Assembly (NCBI GenBank): GCA_012976225.1 | Contig: JAAVVG010000008.1 | Coordinates: 620,001-684,000, forward strand | DNA: 64,000 nt | Direction of reading: 5' to 3' | Origin: Golubevia sp. BC0850 | Taxonomy: Eukaryota; Basidiomycota; Exobasidiomycetes; Golubeviales; Golubeviaceae | In this document: positions 35,552 through 48,045 of the stretch, piece by piece | How positions within the stretch are numbered: the stretch's first letter is position 1 | How the letters are laid out: every line of letters starts with the position of its first letter | Translations under genes and position numbers: made by a program | The notes under the pieces: model-generated | What the model saw: the letters and a program-made list of their open reading frames with translations, nothing else | Told to the model about the DNA's origin: nothing | Database searches by the model: none

Positions 35552-36477
35552 GACTTGTTTCACTTGCTTCAACTTGAAAGATAGAGAGGGTTGAAAGGGG
35601 GTGGGAGGGAGGGAAGAATGAAAAGAACTTGGAAACTACATTTCGTATAACTAGTCGAGAGATAAGGAATTTCTTATCATCGTGTGCGCATGATACAAGA
35701 TCGAACCCTTACTTCTGTACTGACGGGACGTGACAAGGCGAGCGGGTGCAGTCGAAAAAAAGGGAACTGAATGAAATTATTTACGGAAAGTCCAATCGCG
35801 TGGAGGGGCAAGATTTTCAACTCTCACTCAAGAAATTAACCTCAGATCTCAGACCGCGTTTCGACGTTCGTCCTTTCCTTTCGGCCCATCACTTCTCACA
35901 GGCATACTGGAACCTTCACGGTAGAAACTGTTATACAATGAGTGTAATCAATCCCAGCCTCTCACTTCATTGCCCTTTACTTTTCGTCATCTTCCCGTCT
36001 TTTCTCCCTCCCTCTGCTTTATAGTTCCTATCCCCAACTATTCTTGTTTACGTTCTCGAGTATCTTTCTGTGATATTGCACACTTTGAGCGATAGCTGTA
36101 CGGAAGTTACTTTGGTTTCGGAGAAAGCATTATTACAACAGGAGAAAGACAGTAGAAGGACCTAAAGAGAGATTGAAAGAGAAAAAGAACTTGAATGAAG
36201 AAAAGAAAACCTTGGACAAAAAAAAGAGTACAGAATTAGACTGAAGGGAATTTACAAGCAAGAGAGAGTGAGAGTGAGTGGTGAGAAGACAATTGAAATT
36301 GGAAAAAGGCTTGCGTGTTCGTGTATTATGTTTGTTGTTAAGAGAGTTGGATTACTGTGTTCTAGAGTCATGGTACAATTGAAAGGAAAGAGATTCTTGA
36401 AGGTGATTTTGTGGGTCGAGACCTTCGATGGGAGACGACATCGACGCGACGATGCACGACTTGTCTTTTGGGTTTGA
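35552..36477. other. Intergenic region, no gene supported
   Basis: Upstream of the permease and downstream of the RING gene. C/T-rich stretches at 35960-36030 and a purine-rich A-run block (about 36110-36290). Open frames are short and without recognisable content. Confidence 0.35.
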
Positions 36478-38727
36478 CTAGGGTGTGGAAGTTGAGCTTA
36501 GTAATGGTGTTAATTCATCAGGTGTATCTGTCAAATTCGGAGTTTCTTCAGGTTGTTCCGTCGAAGTTGAAGGTTGAAGTTGAATAGGCGGAGCTGGTGG
36601 AATTGGAACTAGAGGATGGGAGGAGAAATACAAAAGGTTAGCCAATCGATTTTGCCTGAAAACAAGAGAATGATATCAACAACTCACCAGTAATATCTCT
36701 TTTACAAATAGGACATAGCTTTTTGATCCTAGTTAACCAATCATCAATTTCATCTCTATGAAAGATATGACCACAAGGTAATATCCTAACCTTATCGCCA
36801 TCTTGAAAATCATCTAAACAAATACTACATTCATTTCCATAAGAAGGAGTAAACTCTTGAGAGGAAGAAGAAGTTGAAGTTGAAGCTTGAGGTTTTGATT
36901 TCGGTTTACTAGGACCTGGATCTTGTTCTCTTTCTTGGCTTTGATTCAAGTCTACCTCCCCAGCAGATGACTCTTCATCATCCAAAACCTTCTTAACATC
37001 CTTGTTAGATTTTGTCTTTTGATTCTCCTCAACTTTCTCCCACTTCATTCCATCACTTCTCCAAATCAGACAAGGAAGATTTAAAACAGTTTCTTCAGGA
37101 GCTCTATCTTTCCTTCTTTGTCTAATTAATCTAAATCTATGAACTATGATACTTGCAATCGTCATCAATGAAGGAAGTAACAGTAACAAAATCGCTAAAT
37201 CAATTAAAGGCCATTCCCAAGCTTGATCTGATCTTGAAAGAATAATCTCTAAACCTTTTCCTTTCTTCTCTTTCTCTTCATCTTCACCTTTACCTTCATA
37301 ATTAACTTTCCAATCTTCCTCAACTTCTTGAATCAATCTCAAAAGATCTAAATAACTACCTCTAGTAATGAAACTTGAAGGGATTTCAATATCTTCAGTA
37401 TCTTTTCCAAACATTGTGACAGGTCTTCTACCAGATCTGCCTCTTTCTTCATCTTCGAGGGGAGAGAAGATAGCAGAGAGAGCGGGGAAGAGGAGAAAGT
37501 CAGAACGAAGAGCTCATCGAAGCACTTACAGACCAACTCACTTTCTTCTGGGTCTTCTCCATCTTCATCGGTATCTTCATCTTCATTCCAACTTTCAGCT
37601 TTTTCATCTCCTACTACAACTCCGATTGCACCTAAGACTTGAGCCAATCTAACCTTTTCAACAAATCCGCAACCACCTCCTCTTTCGATTAGAGCGATGA
37701 AATCAGAAGGTGGAGTTCCGATCGTGTAATTAGATTTATGTTGATTGTTGATGGTGAGTTGAGAATTGTGATAAGGAGTAGAAGAATTTGAAGATTCAGA
37801 ATTTGAACCTTCTCTCCAACCTGGACCTCCAAAAATTGGACAGCCGTGATTGTCAAATCCCCCATTGAGAGCTAACTGATCCCAAATCGACTCTTCAATG
37901 ACTGTAGGATCTTGAGCGTCTGCTTCTACTTCTGAATCTGAATCTTTGTGATGTTTTGAAGGAGAAGGAGGTCTATAGAAGTTGGAGATTGGTAATAAAT
38001 TTCCTTGAAGGCCTTCCTCTTGAACTATTCGAGGTCCGAAAGCTGCAGGTCGAGTTAGATAGATTGCGGAAGTTTTCTGAATAATGAAAGAAGCAGAGAA
38101 AGAAGGTCGACTTTAGTAAGGAACGTCTTGAGCTAGACTCTCCCACCAAAGTCATCTCACTCTCTGGGGGTTGGATCGATTTTGAACTGCTTTCCTTAAA
38201 GAAAGAAAGCCAAACTTGAAACTGGAACTCAACAAAGATTCACAGCTCTGTTCCCGGTTCACTCATCAGAGAGTGTCTAATTTTCTCAAGCGCTGAGCCT
38301 GGTCGTCAGACATCTGACACTTGCCAACCTTTGCTCCCTTCTGTCTCCTGTCTAAGTCTATACTCACAACGACTGTAAGAGTTGTGCTTCCCCAAGCCCA
38401 TTCCTCTCCAATATCGAACAAACCACCATCGGTGAAAGGGAAATCGGATTGATCTCCCCATTTCCAATTTCTACCATTGTGGTTGCCACTTTCACTGTCG
38501 TTTCCATTGGAAGGACCTTCTGGATCATCTGGATTCGGAAACAACCATGAGGAAAGGAATTCTCCAAAAGATTGTAGGATTGAGCTAGAAGTCAAGGTTG
38601 AAGCTGAAGTTGAGAGGGAAGTCGATTCGATTCCAGTTGGAGTTGAATGGCAATGACTTATTGAGAGGATTACTAACAAGAGACTCAATCTTAATGAGAA
38701 CAAGGCAGCCGTTCGACTTCGTGTCAT
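36478..38727 (-). CDS. PA-TM-RING ubiquitin ligase
   Basis: Four exons (38368-38727, 37530-38076, 36688-37440, 36478-36608) encode 596 residues. A signal peptide (ALFSLRLSLLLVILSISHC) leads into a lumenal protease-associated (PA) domain, recognised by FIALIERGGGCGFVEKVRLA and AIGVVVGDE. Then come a transmembrane helix (LIDLAILLLLLPSLMTIASI) and a cytosolic RING-H2: ECSICLDDFQDGDKVRILPC, GHIFHRDEIDDW and CPICK carry all eight zinc ligands. This is the RNF13/GRAIL type architecture of endomembrane E3 ligases, which ubiquitinate membrane proteins in endosomes, Golgi or vacuole. The C-terminal tail is Pro/Thr/Ser-rich. The start is 242 bp from the divergent lipase gene. Lumenal linker regions are acidic and disordered. 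Confidence 0.92.
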
Positions 38728-38969
38728 TCTCCAACTGACCGTTAATGACTTTGTTTGAGTGGATGAGGATAGAGAAGGGAGAGGAGCGAGTTGTGTGGAA
38801 AGAAGGATTGCAACAGAGAACAGCAGAGAGCAGAAGAGAGAGCACTTTCCGATTGAGACCCTGACCCTCTCTCATCAACCACTCCACTTACTCATTCGAT
38901 TCTTATCCTTACATTATTCTTTTACTCTCGATTAGAATTCAAGTCTAACTGCTGAGGGGGGTAACACTT

Positions 38970-41900
38970 ATGCCAAATCAAGCAACAAGTTCCCGACCTA
39001 GATTATCTCAAATCTTCAGGCGTAGAGGTGGATCCGCATCTAACAGTAACAGTAACAGTGACAGCAATCCTCCGTCTGTAATAGCCAAAGACACCGAGAC
39101 TAATTCGACAAAAGTTTATTCATCACCAACTGCCTCACTTCTACATCCAAATTCTGCTTCAAACCCGACCTCACCAGCCCCAGTTTCACCATCTGGATCA
39201 ACTTCAACTTCTTTCTTCTCTAGAAGTTCAACTCCCCGTTCACCTAAGCCACAAGACATTGGTGCAGAAGATCCTTTGTTCAAAGAAGAATATCATGATC
39301 AACACGCTTTAGATACTTTCAGAGAAGCTTTAAGAGAAGATGTAGGTCAACACCTTGGTAACACCATCAAAGACAGGGAGAGAAGTAACAGTGAACCACT
39401 TGCAAGTGATAAACTTCAAGCTACTTCAAAATGGAAATCTTTGTTCGGTTTCAATTGGTTTAGCAATGGAGTTTCAACTTTAGAGGTGGATCCCGATACT
39501 CACCCTACTGTCACTCCAACTCCAACTACTGTTCAAAGACATAATCAACCCAATAGGATTTCGGCTGCTAGTGATTTCGCTCCTATTAGAGAGAGAACTA
39601 GTAAGAGAAAAGGAAACAGAGTCGATTCGGGTAGTAGAGAAGGTTGGGTTTACAATCTATTGAGATTCCCACTCTTGTTGATCATCTTTTTGGTCATTGG
39701 ATTGGAGTTCTTTGCTTATGTTGGGACTAGGCAGATAGTGTGAGTCTTGAGAGATGGGGTTTGAATGGGGCCCCGTTTCTGATCTGGGAGAGAACCACTT
39801 GAGTCGAGAGGGAATGGGAGAAATGATGGGTGGAGGAGGGGGACCGAGTGAGAGAGACTTTCCAACTCTCCTCTGTTTCCCCCGCATTATTTTTCAAGAG
39901 TCGAAATGGGTTTCTGAACCTTCTCTAATCTCTCTCGCCCACTCAGAAACGTCATCGAATACCTAACATCCTGGAGAGGTCGTAAAGGAACTCTTCGATC
40001 AAATCTAAGAAAATCGAAATCTCACCTAGAATGGAAAGAAGCTGCTTTAAAATTAGATGATTACATGGGATATTCAGTTTGGAAATCTGAAGATTCGTCA
40101 GGACTTTATGATTGGGTTCTGATCAAGAAAGTCTTGAATTCCCTTAAAACCTTCAGAGAAAATGAGGAAGCTTCAAATCTTCTTGGAGTTTTGGATCTTT
40201 GTTTAAGAGACAATTTCGCTGGAACTGAGAATTTTAGACTCTATTCTCAAACTTGGTTTGGTACTAAGAACATCATCGAAGAATATTTGAATGAGATTGA
40301 AAGGGGTTTGGAGTTCGTTGAGAAGAGTGAAGAGGTTGGACTGGAAGAAAAAAAAAGTTTTTATAGATCTGTTAGTAAGAATATGGGGAAGAGTGCTTTG
40401 TGTTTGAGTGGTGGTGAGTAAAAGCTGACTGCTATCGATTCGAGGTGAAATTGAGAGAGAGGGATGAGGGGGGTCGAGAAAAATGTCAGGTTCGACTACT
40501 CTCCACATCCGGCTCTCTTGCTAGGTCCAAAACGTTACCCAGCTGTTGGAACTGCGCGTCATTTCAAAAAGAGAAGCTCGAAAATTTTCTGAAACTCACT
40601 CGATCCCCTTCTCCCTCTCCCTCTCCCAGGTGGATCCTTCGGTTACTATCATGTCGGAGTAGTAAAATCTCTTCTGGACGCAAATCTTCTACCAAACATT
40701 ATCACTGGAACTAGTGCAGGTGGTTTAATCGCAGCTCTAACTTGTACAAGAACTAATGAAGAACTCTCAAGACTTTTGGTTCCAGCTTTAGCAGATCGAA
40801 TCACAGCCTGTGAAGAATCAATCAAAGTTTGGTCAAAACGAGTTTGGAAAGAGGGTGCTAGATTTGATACTTTACAATTCGCTGAGAAAGCTCAGTGGTT
40901 TTGTAGAGGAAGTCTGACTTTCATGGAAGCTTTCAAGAAAACTGGGAAAGTTTTAAATATCTCGGTTATCCCTTCTGATAAACATTCTCCGAGTAAACTC
41001 TTAAATTATTTGACTGCTCCGGATTGTATTATATGGTCGGCTCTGTTAGCTTCTGCTGCTGTGTGAGTACCATCGTCTAGAATCATTTTTGAAAAGATTA
41101 AGTCAACCCAAAATCCATCCCTTGCTCTTCAGTTTCTAATTTCCCACGCCTCTCCCTCCTTTACATTTCTGCTTAGTCCTGGAATCATGAATCCAGTAGT
41201 TCTGATGCAGAAAACTTCAGCTGGTATTACTCCTTGGAATTGGGGTCATCGATTTCGAGATGGATCCTTAAGAGTCGATATCCCTCTGAAAGATTTACAT
41301 TCTCTCTATAACGTCAATTTCCCTTTGGTTTCTCAAGTCAATCCTCATGTTCATTTGTTCTTCTTCGCTCCTAAAGGTATGCCCGGAAGACCTGTTGCTC
41401 ATAGGAAAGGTAAAGGTTGGAGAGGTGGATTTATCCTGAGTGCTGCTGAACATGTTTTGAAAGTTCATTTAAGTACTAACTTTAGTGAGTTCTTCTCGGA
41501 AACGGAGGCAGACGGGAAAAGAAGAACACAAGGGGAAAGACCCAGATTTTGCTGATCCTTTGCCTTCTTCCATTTTGATTTTCAGAAATTATGAGAGATT
41601 TAGATCTACTGCCTTCTATTCTAGGAGCTGATTGGGCTAATGTATTTCTTCAACCATTTTCTGGTGCTGTTACAATTTGGCCAAAGACTAGAGCTTGGGA
41701 TTGGGTTAGAATTCTATCGGATCCTGATAGAACTGAATTGATGAGAATGATCAGAGTTGGTGAGTGAAAGAACCAGCTTTAGAGTGTCGAATCACTTCTG
41801 ACGCCTTCACTTTGTTGTTAAACTTTACAGGAGAGATCTGTACTTGGCCAAAAGTCCACATGATTTCCAATCGTATCCGACTGGAACGAGCGATTGAAAG

Positions 41901-42606
41901 AGGTCGCCGAATCAATCGATCTGCAATCCGTGCACTTTCTTCAGCTCAACAAAACAACAATGGATCTTTACCTACTACTCCAGCAATCGGAGCTGGACCA
42001 GTTGCAACTCCAGGAGGGTATCTACCTTCAGATACTGACGCTGAAGATTACATGGGAGGTGGAAGGAAATCCAAGAGAATCGGTGGAGATGGGAAAGAAA
42101 TGGATCCAACTCAAGAAAACAAGTATGTTCCTTCTTTAGCTTCTACGGCTTCTGCTGAAGAGAACGAAGGTGAAAATCAAAGGTTCGGTAACAATGATTT
42201 GAAAATCTTTACCGACAGGAATCAAGATTCAATCTCTAAGAAAAGTAGAAGTAGAAGAACTTCCAGTTCTCAGTCACAAGTTGGATCTAATTCTAATGGA
42301 GTTGCAGCTAGATTATGGAAAGCTGCTACTATGTCACCCACTCGAAGAGAGAATAGAAAAGGTTCAAATAGTCATTGGAGGATAGCTTCAACTGCTCAAG
42401 ATCAAGATGACGATGAAGGGTTGAGGAGATCTACTGAAGATGAGGATCGAGGAGATGGAAGGGTAGGAGAAGATGGTGGAGATCTAGATGATTTGGAAAC
42501 GGAGAAATTGACTTGGAGTAGAGGTTCAATGTCAGCAGGCGCTGGTCTCAATATTTGGGAGAAGGATAAGGCATTTGATGAGGACTCTGATAGCGAGGGA
42601 GAATGA
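38970..42606 (+). CDS. Patatin-like lipase with DUF3336, Tgl3/4/5-SDP1 type
   Basis: Six exons (38970-39739, 39947-40413, 40630-41062, 41177-41484, 41586-41759, 41831-42606) encode 975 residues. A disordered N-terminus is followed by one membrane helix (LLRFPLLLIIFLVIGLEFF, about 236-256). The DUF3336 domain covers about 275-400 (WKEAALKLDDYMGYSVWKSE). The patatin domain follows: Gly-rich oxyanion loop LCLSGGGSFGYYHVGV, nucleophile Ser in GTSAGG (about 440) and catalytic Asp in FRDGSL (about 585). The catalytic dyad is intact. Relatives are triacylglycerol lipases of lipid droplets, some with acyltransferase or steryl-ester activity. The last exon adds a long, basic then acidic, low-complexity tail. 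Role in storage-lipid mobilisation is inferred from the family. Confidence 0.93.
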
Positions 42607-44037
42607 TTGGCGGTCTAAAAGCCATGGAATCAATAAGCAAGTGAACCTACTGTACTTTAAATCCTATTTACAACCTTTTCATTGTTGAAAGAGGACGGTT
42701 GGTTTTGAAGGAGCGCTTTTGATTGGAATTTCCCTCAAGTCTCAATCGGCCCTGCCACTTCTCATCTCTTCCCATGTATAGAGAAAAGTGGAATCGACGT
42801 GCCTCTCCCTCTGAAGCCAGGCTGGATTTGACTTTCTCTTCGATGTTTCACCTTCAGACCAGGCTGACTTTTCGAATTCGTGGTTTTTGGCCAGAGGCCG
42901 GCTTGGGGCATTTTTGGCTTCGAGCGCGCGCTCACCTTAAAATAGATGCGATCTTTCGACAAAACTTCTTTCCCCCTTCATCACACACCATCTCTTCCCC
43001 TCTATCTCTCAACCTAACGATACGGCCACCCATTTTCTCAACCTTTTCAACACCTTATCGTGTTTTCAACTTGGATGCTATCATCTTCGCCGACCACTTT
43101 TACAGGTGTCGCTGTCGACGACTCTTCTGAGAAAAGGCCTCAACGCCTGGCACTCCGACTCCTCATAAGATCTAGCTTTGGATTCAAGCCCTTCTCGGTA
43201 TCATCACGGCGTTTGCACTCCCTCTATTCGAGGCCTTCTTGCACTCGAAATTTCAGCGGAGAGCTTGTCGAGACGATACTGGATTCAAGCTGCGGTTTGG
43301 ATTGATTGATTCGTCTTGTTTGGATCGAGCGTTTCTTTCTAAGAAAAAACCAGTTTCCCATGTGGTGTTTCAAGGTTTCCATCAACACACTTCCCTTCTT
43401 GCTTCCAAGCAGGTCTCTCTCTCACTTCAGGGCCTCAACGCCCAGAACTTCGCCTTCTTTACTAGTCAAGGCTCTTTTCAAACCTCTTTCGAGTACCGTC
43501 GTCTTTGTGTCCCACTTACCTAAGGCCTTCCCATTCACCTTTTGACCAACCGCGGCCATACTGTACGACGATAATTGATTCCGAGCCTTCCCTTGAGAAA
43601 TGGACGGTGTGCGGTGGTTTGAAAGGAGGCCTTTTCCCGTTCAGAGAGATGGAGTTCTCATCAAGCCTGCTTTACTTTCGCACTCTCGAAGCTCCTATGT
43701 CTAAGTTCTCGTCTCACTTTACTTTTCGATTGATTTTCACTTTCCCTCTGGTCATTGGCTGAGGGTTGGAATTGAAATGCGACTTTGATGCGAGTGTGGG
43801 GAGGGGAGCAAGAGAGAGAGAGAGAGCGACGGAGACTATTTCACTATCTCACTTCCGAGATGAGCCTCTCCCCCTCTCTTCATTCTGACAGATTTCTGTT
43901 CTGAGAAAATTGATTAAGAATACAAAAGAGAGAAGCTAGTTACGCTTGTCCCAGGAAGTTGTGATAACGCTCTTTCGAACTGATCCTCACATCATTTCTC
44001 TTGATTGGTTCAATCTGGATGTCTCTATCCATCTCTC
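42607..44037. other. Long gene-free region; possible non-coding transcript
   Basis: About 1.4 kb between the lipase stop and the Rmt2 stop, unusually long for two 3' ends. A C/T-rich block at about 42970-43060 looks like the leaders seen before genes here, and short ATG frames follow (e.g. 43076 and 43652). None exceeds 85 codons or shows recognisable content. A (GA)8-like run lies near 43812-43828. Either a spliced small gene or a non-coding RNA could be present; neither is shown. Confidence 0.3.
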
Positions 44038-45871
44038 TCAAATGACCATGAACTTGGAGACGGGAATTCTGAAACCTTCCAAACTCCAATACTTTCTCTT
44101 CACACCTTTCCAAACCTCTTCCTTCAACTCCGGTCTTATCTCCTCCCATTCAGTTTCCAATCCGATCTCCCTTAGATCCAATTCGGCGATTCTGGTGAAG
44201 ACCTCGTACAAGAATTGATTTGTACCAGCTAGGCCATGGAAGAAAGAGAATCTCGAGGAAGGAGAACTTAGGAGGTTGGGGAGAGAATCGGAGAATGATT
44301 TGAGATCTGAAGACGATAGGAGAGAAAAGAGAAAGGTAAGATTTGACGAAGAGAAAAGGTTGAAGGATAGAGTGATCTTTTTGAAGCCTACCTTGATAAT
44401 CTTGAGAATACGTGTCATAATAGACGACATCGAAATCTCCAATTTCTGGACTGTTTATGAAGTCTTCCCATTTCCCTTCGAGGATCTCTACACCAGGACG
44501 TTTGTCCCAATTCAGACTCTTGAGATGAGCAATTGCGTCTGGGTGGGCTTCGATGATGACGTGACGTGAAGGATTGTACTGTTGGAAGAAGGCGTCGATC
44601 TGAGGAACGAATGAGAGATGAAAAGCGAAGTCGATCAGAAAACTGAAGATGCGCGGGACTTTCAGGCTAATGGCTCTCTAATGAATACAAGAGGGCCGAT
44701 ATTGTTTGAGAGTGAGTTAAGGACTTCCATTGAAAGAGCGAATTTGACTCACAATTCCCAGCCCAAACCCAACGTTCAGAACCTTTGGATTCTCGATTCC
44801 TTGGCAAAGTAGATCCGCTGTTCTCTTCATGATGTCACTGAAGACGTAAAAAGTGGGATCAATTGGAATGGAATAGAAGAAGTCAAAGATGAGTGACAAA
44901 GTCAACGTCGTCGGATTTCATTGCAATTCTCTCTTTTCTTAACCACTGCTACTCGCCTTTCCCAAGCAGCCATCACCATCCCATCATCCTCATCCAAGCA
45001 TCTGTCTCTACCCTCATCGTCTTTAATAAACTTCAGCCTAGATTTCAAAAACGCATCATTATCTTGATTGACTTCTTCTTTCTTTGAAGACAGCGTGATG
45101 GTCCCTGTTCCTTCTGAATTCAGATTCGCTGAAACTTCTTCTTCCTTTGAGTCTGATTTCTTGCTTGGTTCTGCTTCGTCTAAGTCTCCAGCATCGCTCA
45201 TTTGAGAGTCTCCGTCGCCATCCTTTTCTGAAGCAGAATCAGATTGATCCTTTTTGTTCAGAAGGTTTAGGACCAGAGTGCATCGAACTCCTTCTGTTGA
45301 ATGATAAGATCAGAAACATCATGTACGTCTCTGTTAGATCTAGGGAGCAGAAAGGGGGAGAGAGGAGAGGGAGTGGAAGCCTGGGAAAGGAACTCACCAT
45401 CAAAGATGGCTTGGTAGGCTGCCTCGTGGTTCAAAGACCAAGCTATCTCAGCAGCAGTGAATCCGAGTGGATCAACTGAGCACATCAGAATATCAGAAAC
45501 AAGGGAACATGAGTATCTCTAGTCGGAGAGTTCTTTCTTTCATCTCTCTCCAGTCCTACCCTTCTTCCTTGGTGCAACTTCCAACGAACTCTCTTAAGAT
45601 TGAACTAACCAGCATTCCAGATGGCACCTCTTCTGAGAAGCAACTTTGTGATCTTCTCGTCACCAGTATCAGCAGCGTAATGAAGTGAGGACCAGCCCAT
45701 TGAATCTGCTTCATCCTCTTCCCACCAAGCATCAGCTCCATTCTCCTCCAATAGCTTCTTTGTCAACTCATAATCTCTTGCAATGACAGCTCTATGAAGA
45801 CTCTTGTTGAGTTCAATCCTTTCCTTTGAGAGGGTTACCGTCGGGACTGCAGCTGAGGAACTTGAAGCCAT
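44038..45871 (-). CDS. RMT2: Protein arginine N-methyltransferase 2 (Rmt2) homologue
   Basis: Six exons (45610-45871, 45398-45475, 44957-45293, 44753-44837, 44392-44599, 44038-44306) encode 412 residues. N-terminal ankyrin-like repeats (GWSSLHYAADTGDEKITKLL; DPLGFTAAEIAWSLNHEAAY) precede the methyltransferase domain: VLNVGFGLGI (SAM motif I), HVIIEAHPDAIAHL, VVYYDTYSQDY and FSFFHGLAGTNQF. Rmt2 makes delta-N-methylarginine, in yeast on ribosomal protein L12. Intron 3 uses a GC donor (AG/GCGAGT at 44951-44956). With it WE-SDIMKRTADLLC reads in frame as the family requires, while the nearest GT alternative gives a stop. An upstream in-frame ATG at 45916 would add 15 residues; I preferred MASSSS for its better start context. 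Confidence 0.92.
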
Positions 45872-46000
45872 CGCGGTGGGTGAGGGGAAGATCTCAACTA
45901 CTTTCTTCCAACCCATCGCACTTTTGCTAGGTGATGCGAACAAAGCTGGATTAAAGACCCTACTACCTACAGACCAAGAATCTTCAGAATCTCAAAGGAG

Positions 46001-48045
46001 ATGACAAAGAAAGCCAACGAAGACTCTTCTTAATCAGAAGAACCTTGTGCCAAACGCAGCACCACTTCAGAACAACAACATGCTCTCAAATTGAAGGAAC
46101 CTCAGGATGCTTTGGACAGACTGGACTACAAGACTACAGAAGAACTGTGTACCAAGGTAAGCAAACGAGAATGGAACGAGTAGATTACCTGATTGAGGTG
46201 TTCGTTCTACCTGCGTTTGCTCGATCCTTGAATTCAGCTTCTGACTCCAGCCGTTCCCCATCCAGATGATCGACTCCGAGACTATCGATTCTATCCAACC
46301 ATTACTGATGAGAAGCAAGAGTCTGGGATCGAGAGGAGAGCCTTACGAGGCGGTGAAGGACGTGGAAAAAGCGTTGCAAAGGAAGCAGAATCTTCAGGTT
46401 TGTACAGGCAGACGTCTCTACTCTCTCTCTTCAAGCTCGATGTTGACAGAACTGGTTTCCCAAACAATTGCTCCAAATCATCAGACTCATCTCAGAGCGA
46501 TGTACGCCTACCTCGGATTGACACTTCATCATTTGGAACTCGTGGAACAGGACTACTACGACGACGTCGAAGGCGAAGAATTTCCCTCCCTGGAAGTAAC
46601 CTTCGAAGAATTGGGAGAAGGAATCAAGTCACTCAAGACCAGAGAGCTCAAGAGCCGTTTCGAGAGAGTCTCCCCTGACCTCTTCCTCAATTCTTCTCCT
46701 TTGCCGACGCTACTTCTCTCGTCAGATCTACGTCGGTCTCCAAGGCTTGGAACTCGTCAATCGACGCACCCTCGGAGCTCTTTCGTAACTTTAGAATGAT
46801 AGGGAAAGGAGAGCAGATCTGCAAGGGGCTGGAGGTCTTCAGCCAACGGAGCAAGGACTCGATGAAGAACATCACACTCGGGGTCAAAGACGAGCTCGAT
46901 GCTTCTCTCCAAGAACGACTCAGCAACGCAATCACGCTCTCTTCCCCCACTCTACGAGCTTTCTCGATCGACCATCAAGGAGATCTGTGCAAGCTGATAG
47001 TTGACGTGGGAGGGCAGTGCAACAATTTAGTCGTTTTAAGATCTGGTAGAGAGGGGGAGGAGTCAAATATATATCCGCCAGACGAAGACCATGAAGCCTT
47101 GGAGTTCCCGTCATCTTGGAAAGCCCCGCTAAAGACTCTGGACTGGAAATCAGGAGATGAGAGCCTGGTCTGCACAGATGCTCTGCTGGAACGTCTTCGA
47201 GGAGCAAGACAGGCCATCATCAGCAGCACCGAGCACATTTCGGCCTGGATCGTTAAGCTTCTGTCGTCAAGTTCAAGACTAGAAAAAGTACATCTACGTA
47301 CGGAAAAGGCAACTCAAGTCGACAACATTCCACCAGTGAATCTGCCCAACTTCGTCCATCTCTACCTCGATTCATCTCCAAGATCGACCCAAACGGGTGA
47401 CTCAAGCCTCTTTTTCAAGAATCTCGACGCGCCAAGACTTGAAGGACTCCAAGTTGACCGCCTGAAACCCAGGGATCTCACTTTCCTCTGTACCACGTCT
47501 TCTCTCGAGGAGCTCCTTCTCAGCGATCTTCCAGTAACAGATTCTGCCTCTGCCAAAGCAGCCGCTTCTGCTCTCATCGAATCAATCAAGGATTGGTCTA
47601 AGCTGAGTCACCTGGGCTTCCAGCTTCCATTTCTTTGATCTTCTGCGGGCAACTAGTGCAACTTCTGACGCCGCTGTCCAAGGAGGACATTCGGACAGGC
47701 TTTCGGGAGAGCACACCGCTTCTAGGAATGGAGATCATCAAATTAGAGCGTTGCCATGGCTCTTAGTCATCTACTGTGATCGATCGTCAGGATCTAGCGG
47801 CAATGGTTGGCTCCAGGCTGGCATGTTTGAAGGGATGCTCATCAGGACAAGTCACATCCATCGCCAACGGTCTTCTCCAAGCTTCAGAGGCGCCGGCCTC
47901 TGGGGAGGAGTCAGCGTTTGGATCTTCTCGGCCATTTTCCAAGATCACCAGTCTGGAGATCAGCATTCCAGTGAGAGCAGACGAGGCTGTGATCACTTGG
48001 CTGAAGGAGAACGTTGAAGATCTCAGGCTAGACAAGTGGGTTTGA
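46001..48045 (+). pseudogene. Decayed TPR/F-box (leucine-rich) gene
   Basis: Rightward coding-like sequence with several breaks. Exon 1 (from ATG 46001) reads MTKKANEDSS, then a stop at 46031, then SEEPCAKRS... and LDYKTTEELCTK, joined by a good GTAAGC/CAG intron to MIDSETIDSIQPLLMRSKSL at 46266. This part resembles tetratricopeptide repeats (QPLLMRSKSLGSRGEPYEAV; LRAMYAYLGLTLHHLE). The F-box follows, FERVSPDLFL then FADATSLVRSTSVSKAWNSS, but a frame change near 46688 splits it. A leucine-rich-like C-terminal part runs to RLDKWV at 48045, with another frame change near 47630 and a stop near 47765. TPR plus F-box proteins are substrate adaptors of SCF ubiquitin ligases. At least four breaks argue that it is dead. 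The start lies only 129 bp from Rmt2. Confidence 0.68.

Noticed and set aside
35690-35735. tRNA T-arm-like GGTTCGATC on the minus strand
   Set aside because: The five-base stem around it does not pair and no anticodon or acceptor stem could be placed.
43060-43305. 81-codon frame in the gap before RMT2 as a gene
   Set aside because: The only ATG is internal, the composition looks random, and no splice partner gives a sensible protein.
46400-46678. Arg-rich 92-codon frame inside the F-box locus
   Set aside because: It starts in an alternative frame over the TPR-like frame and shows no family features.
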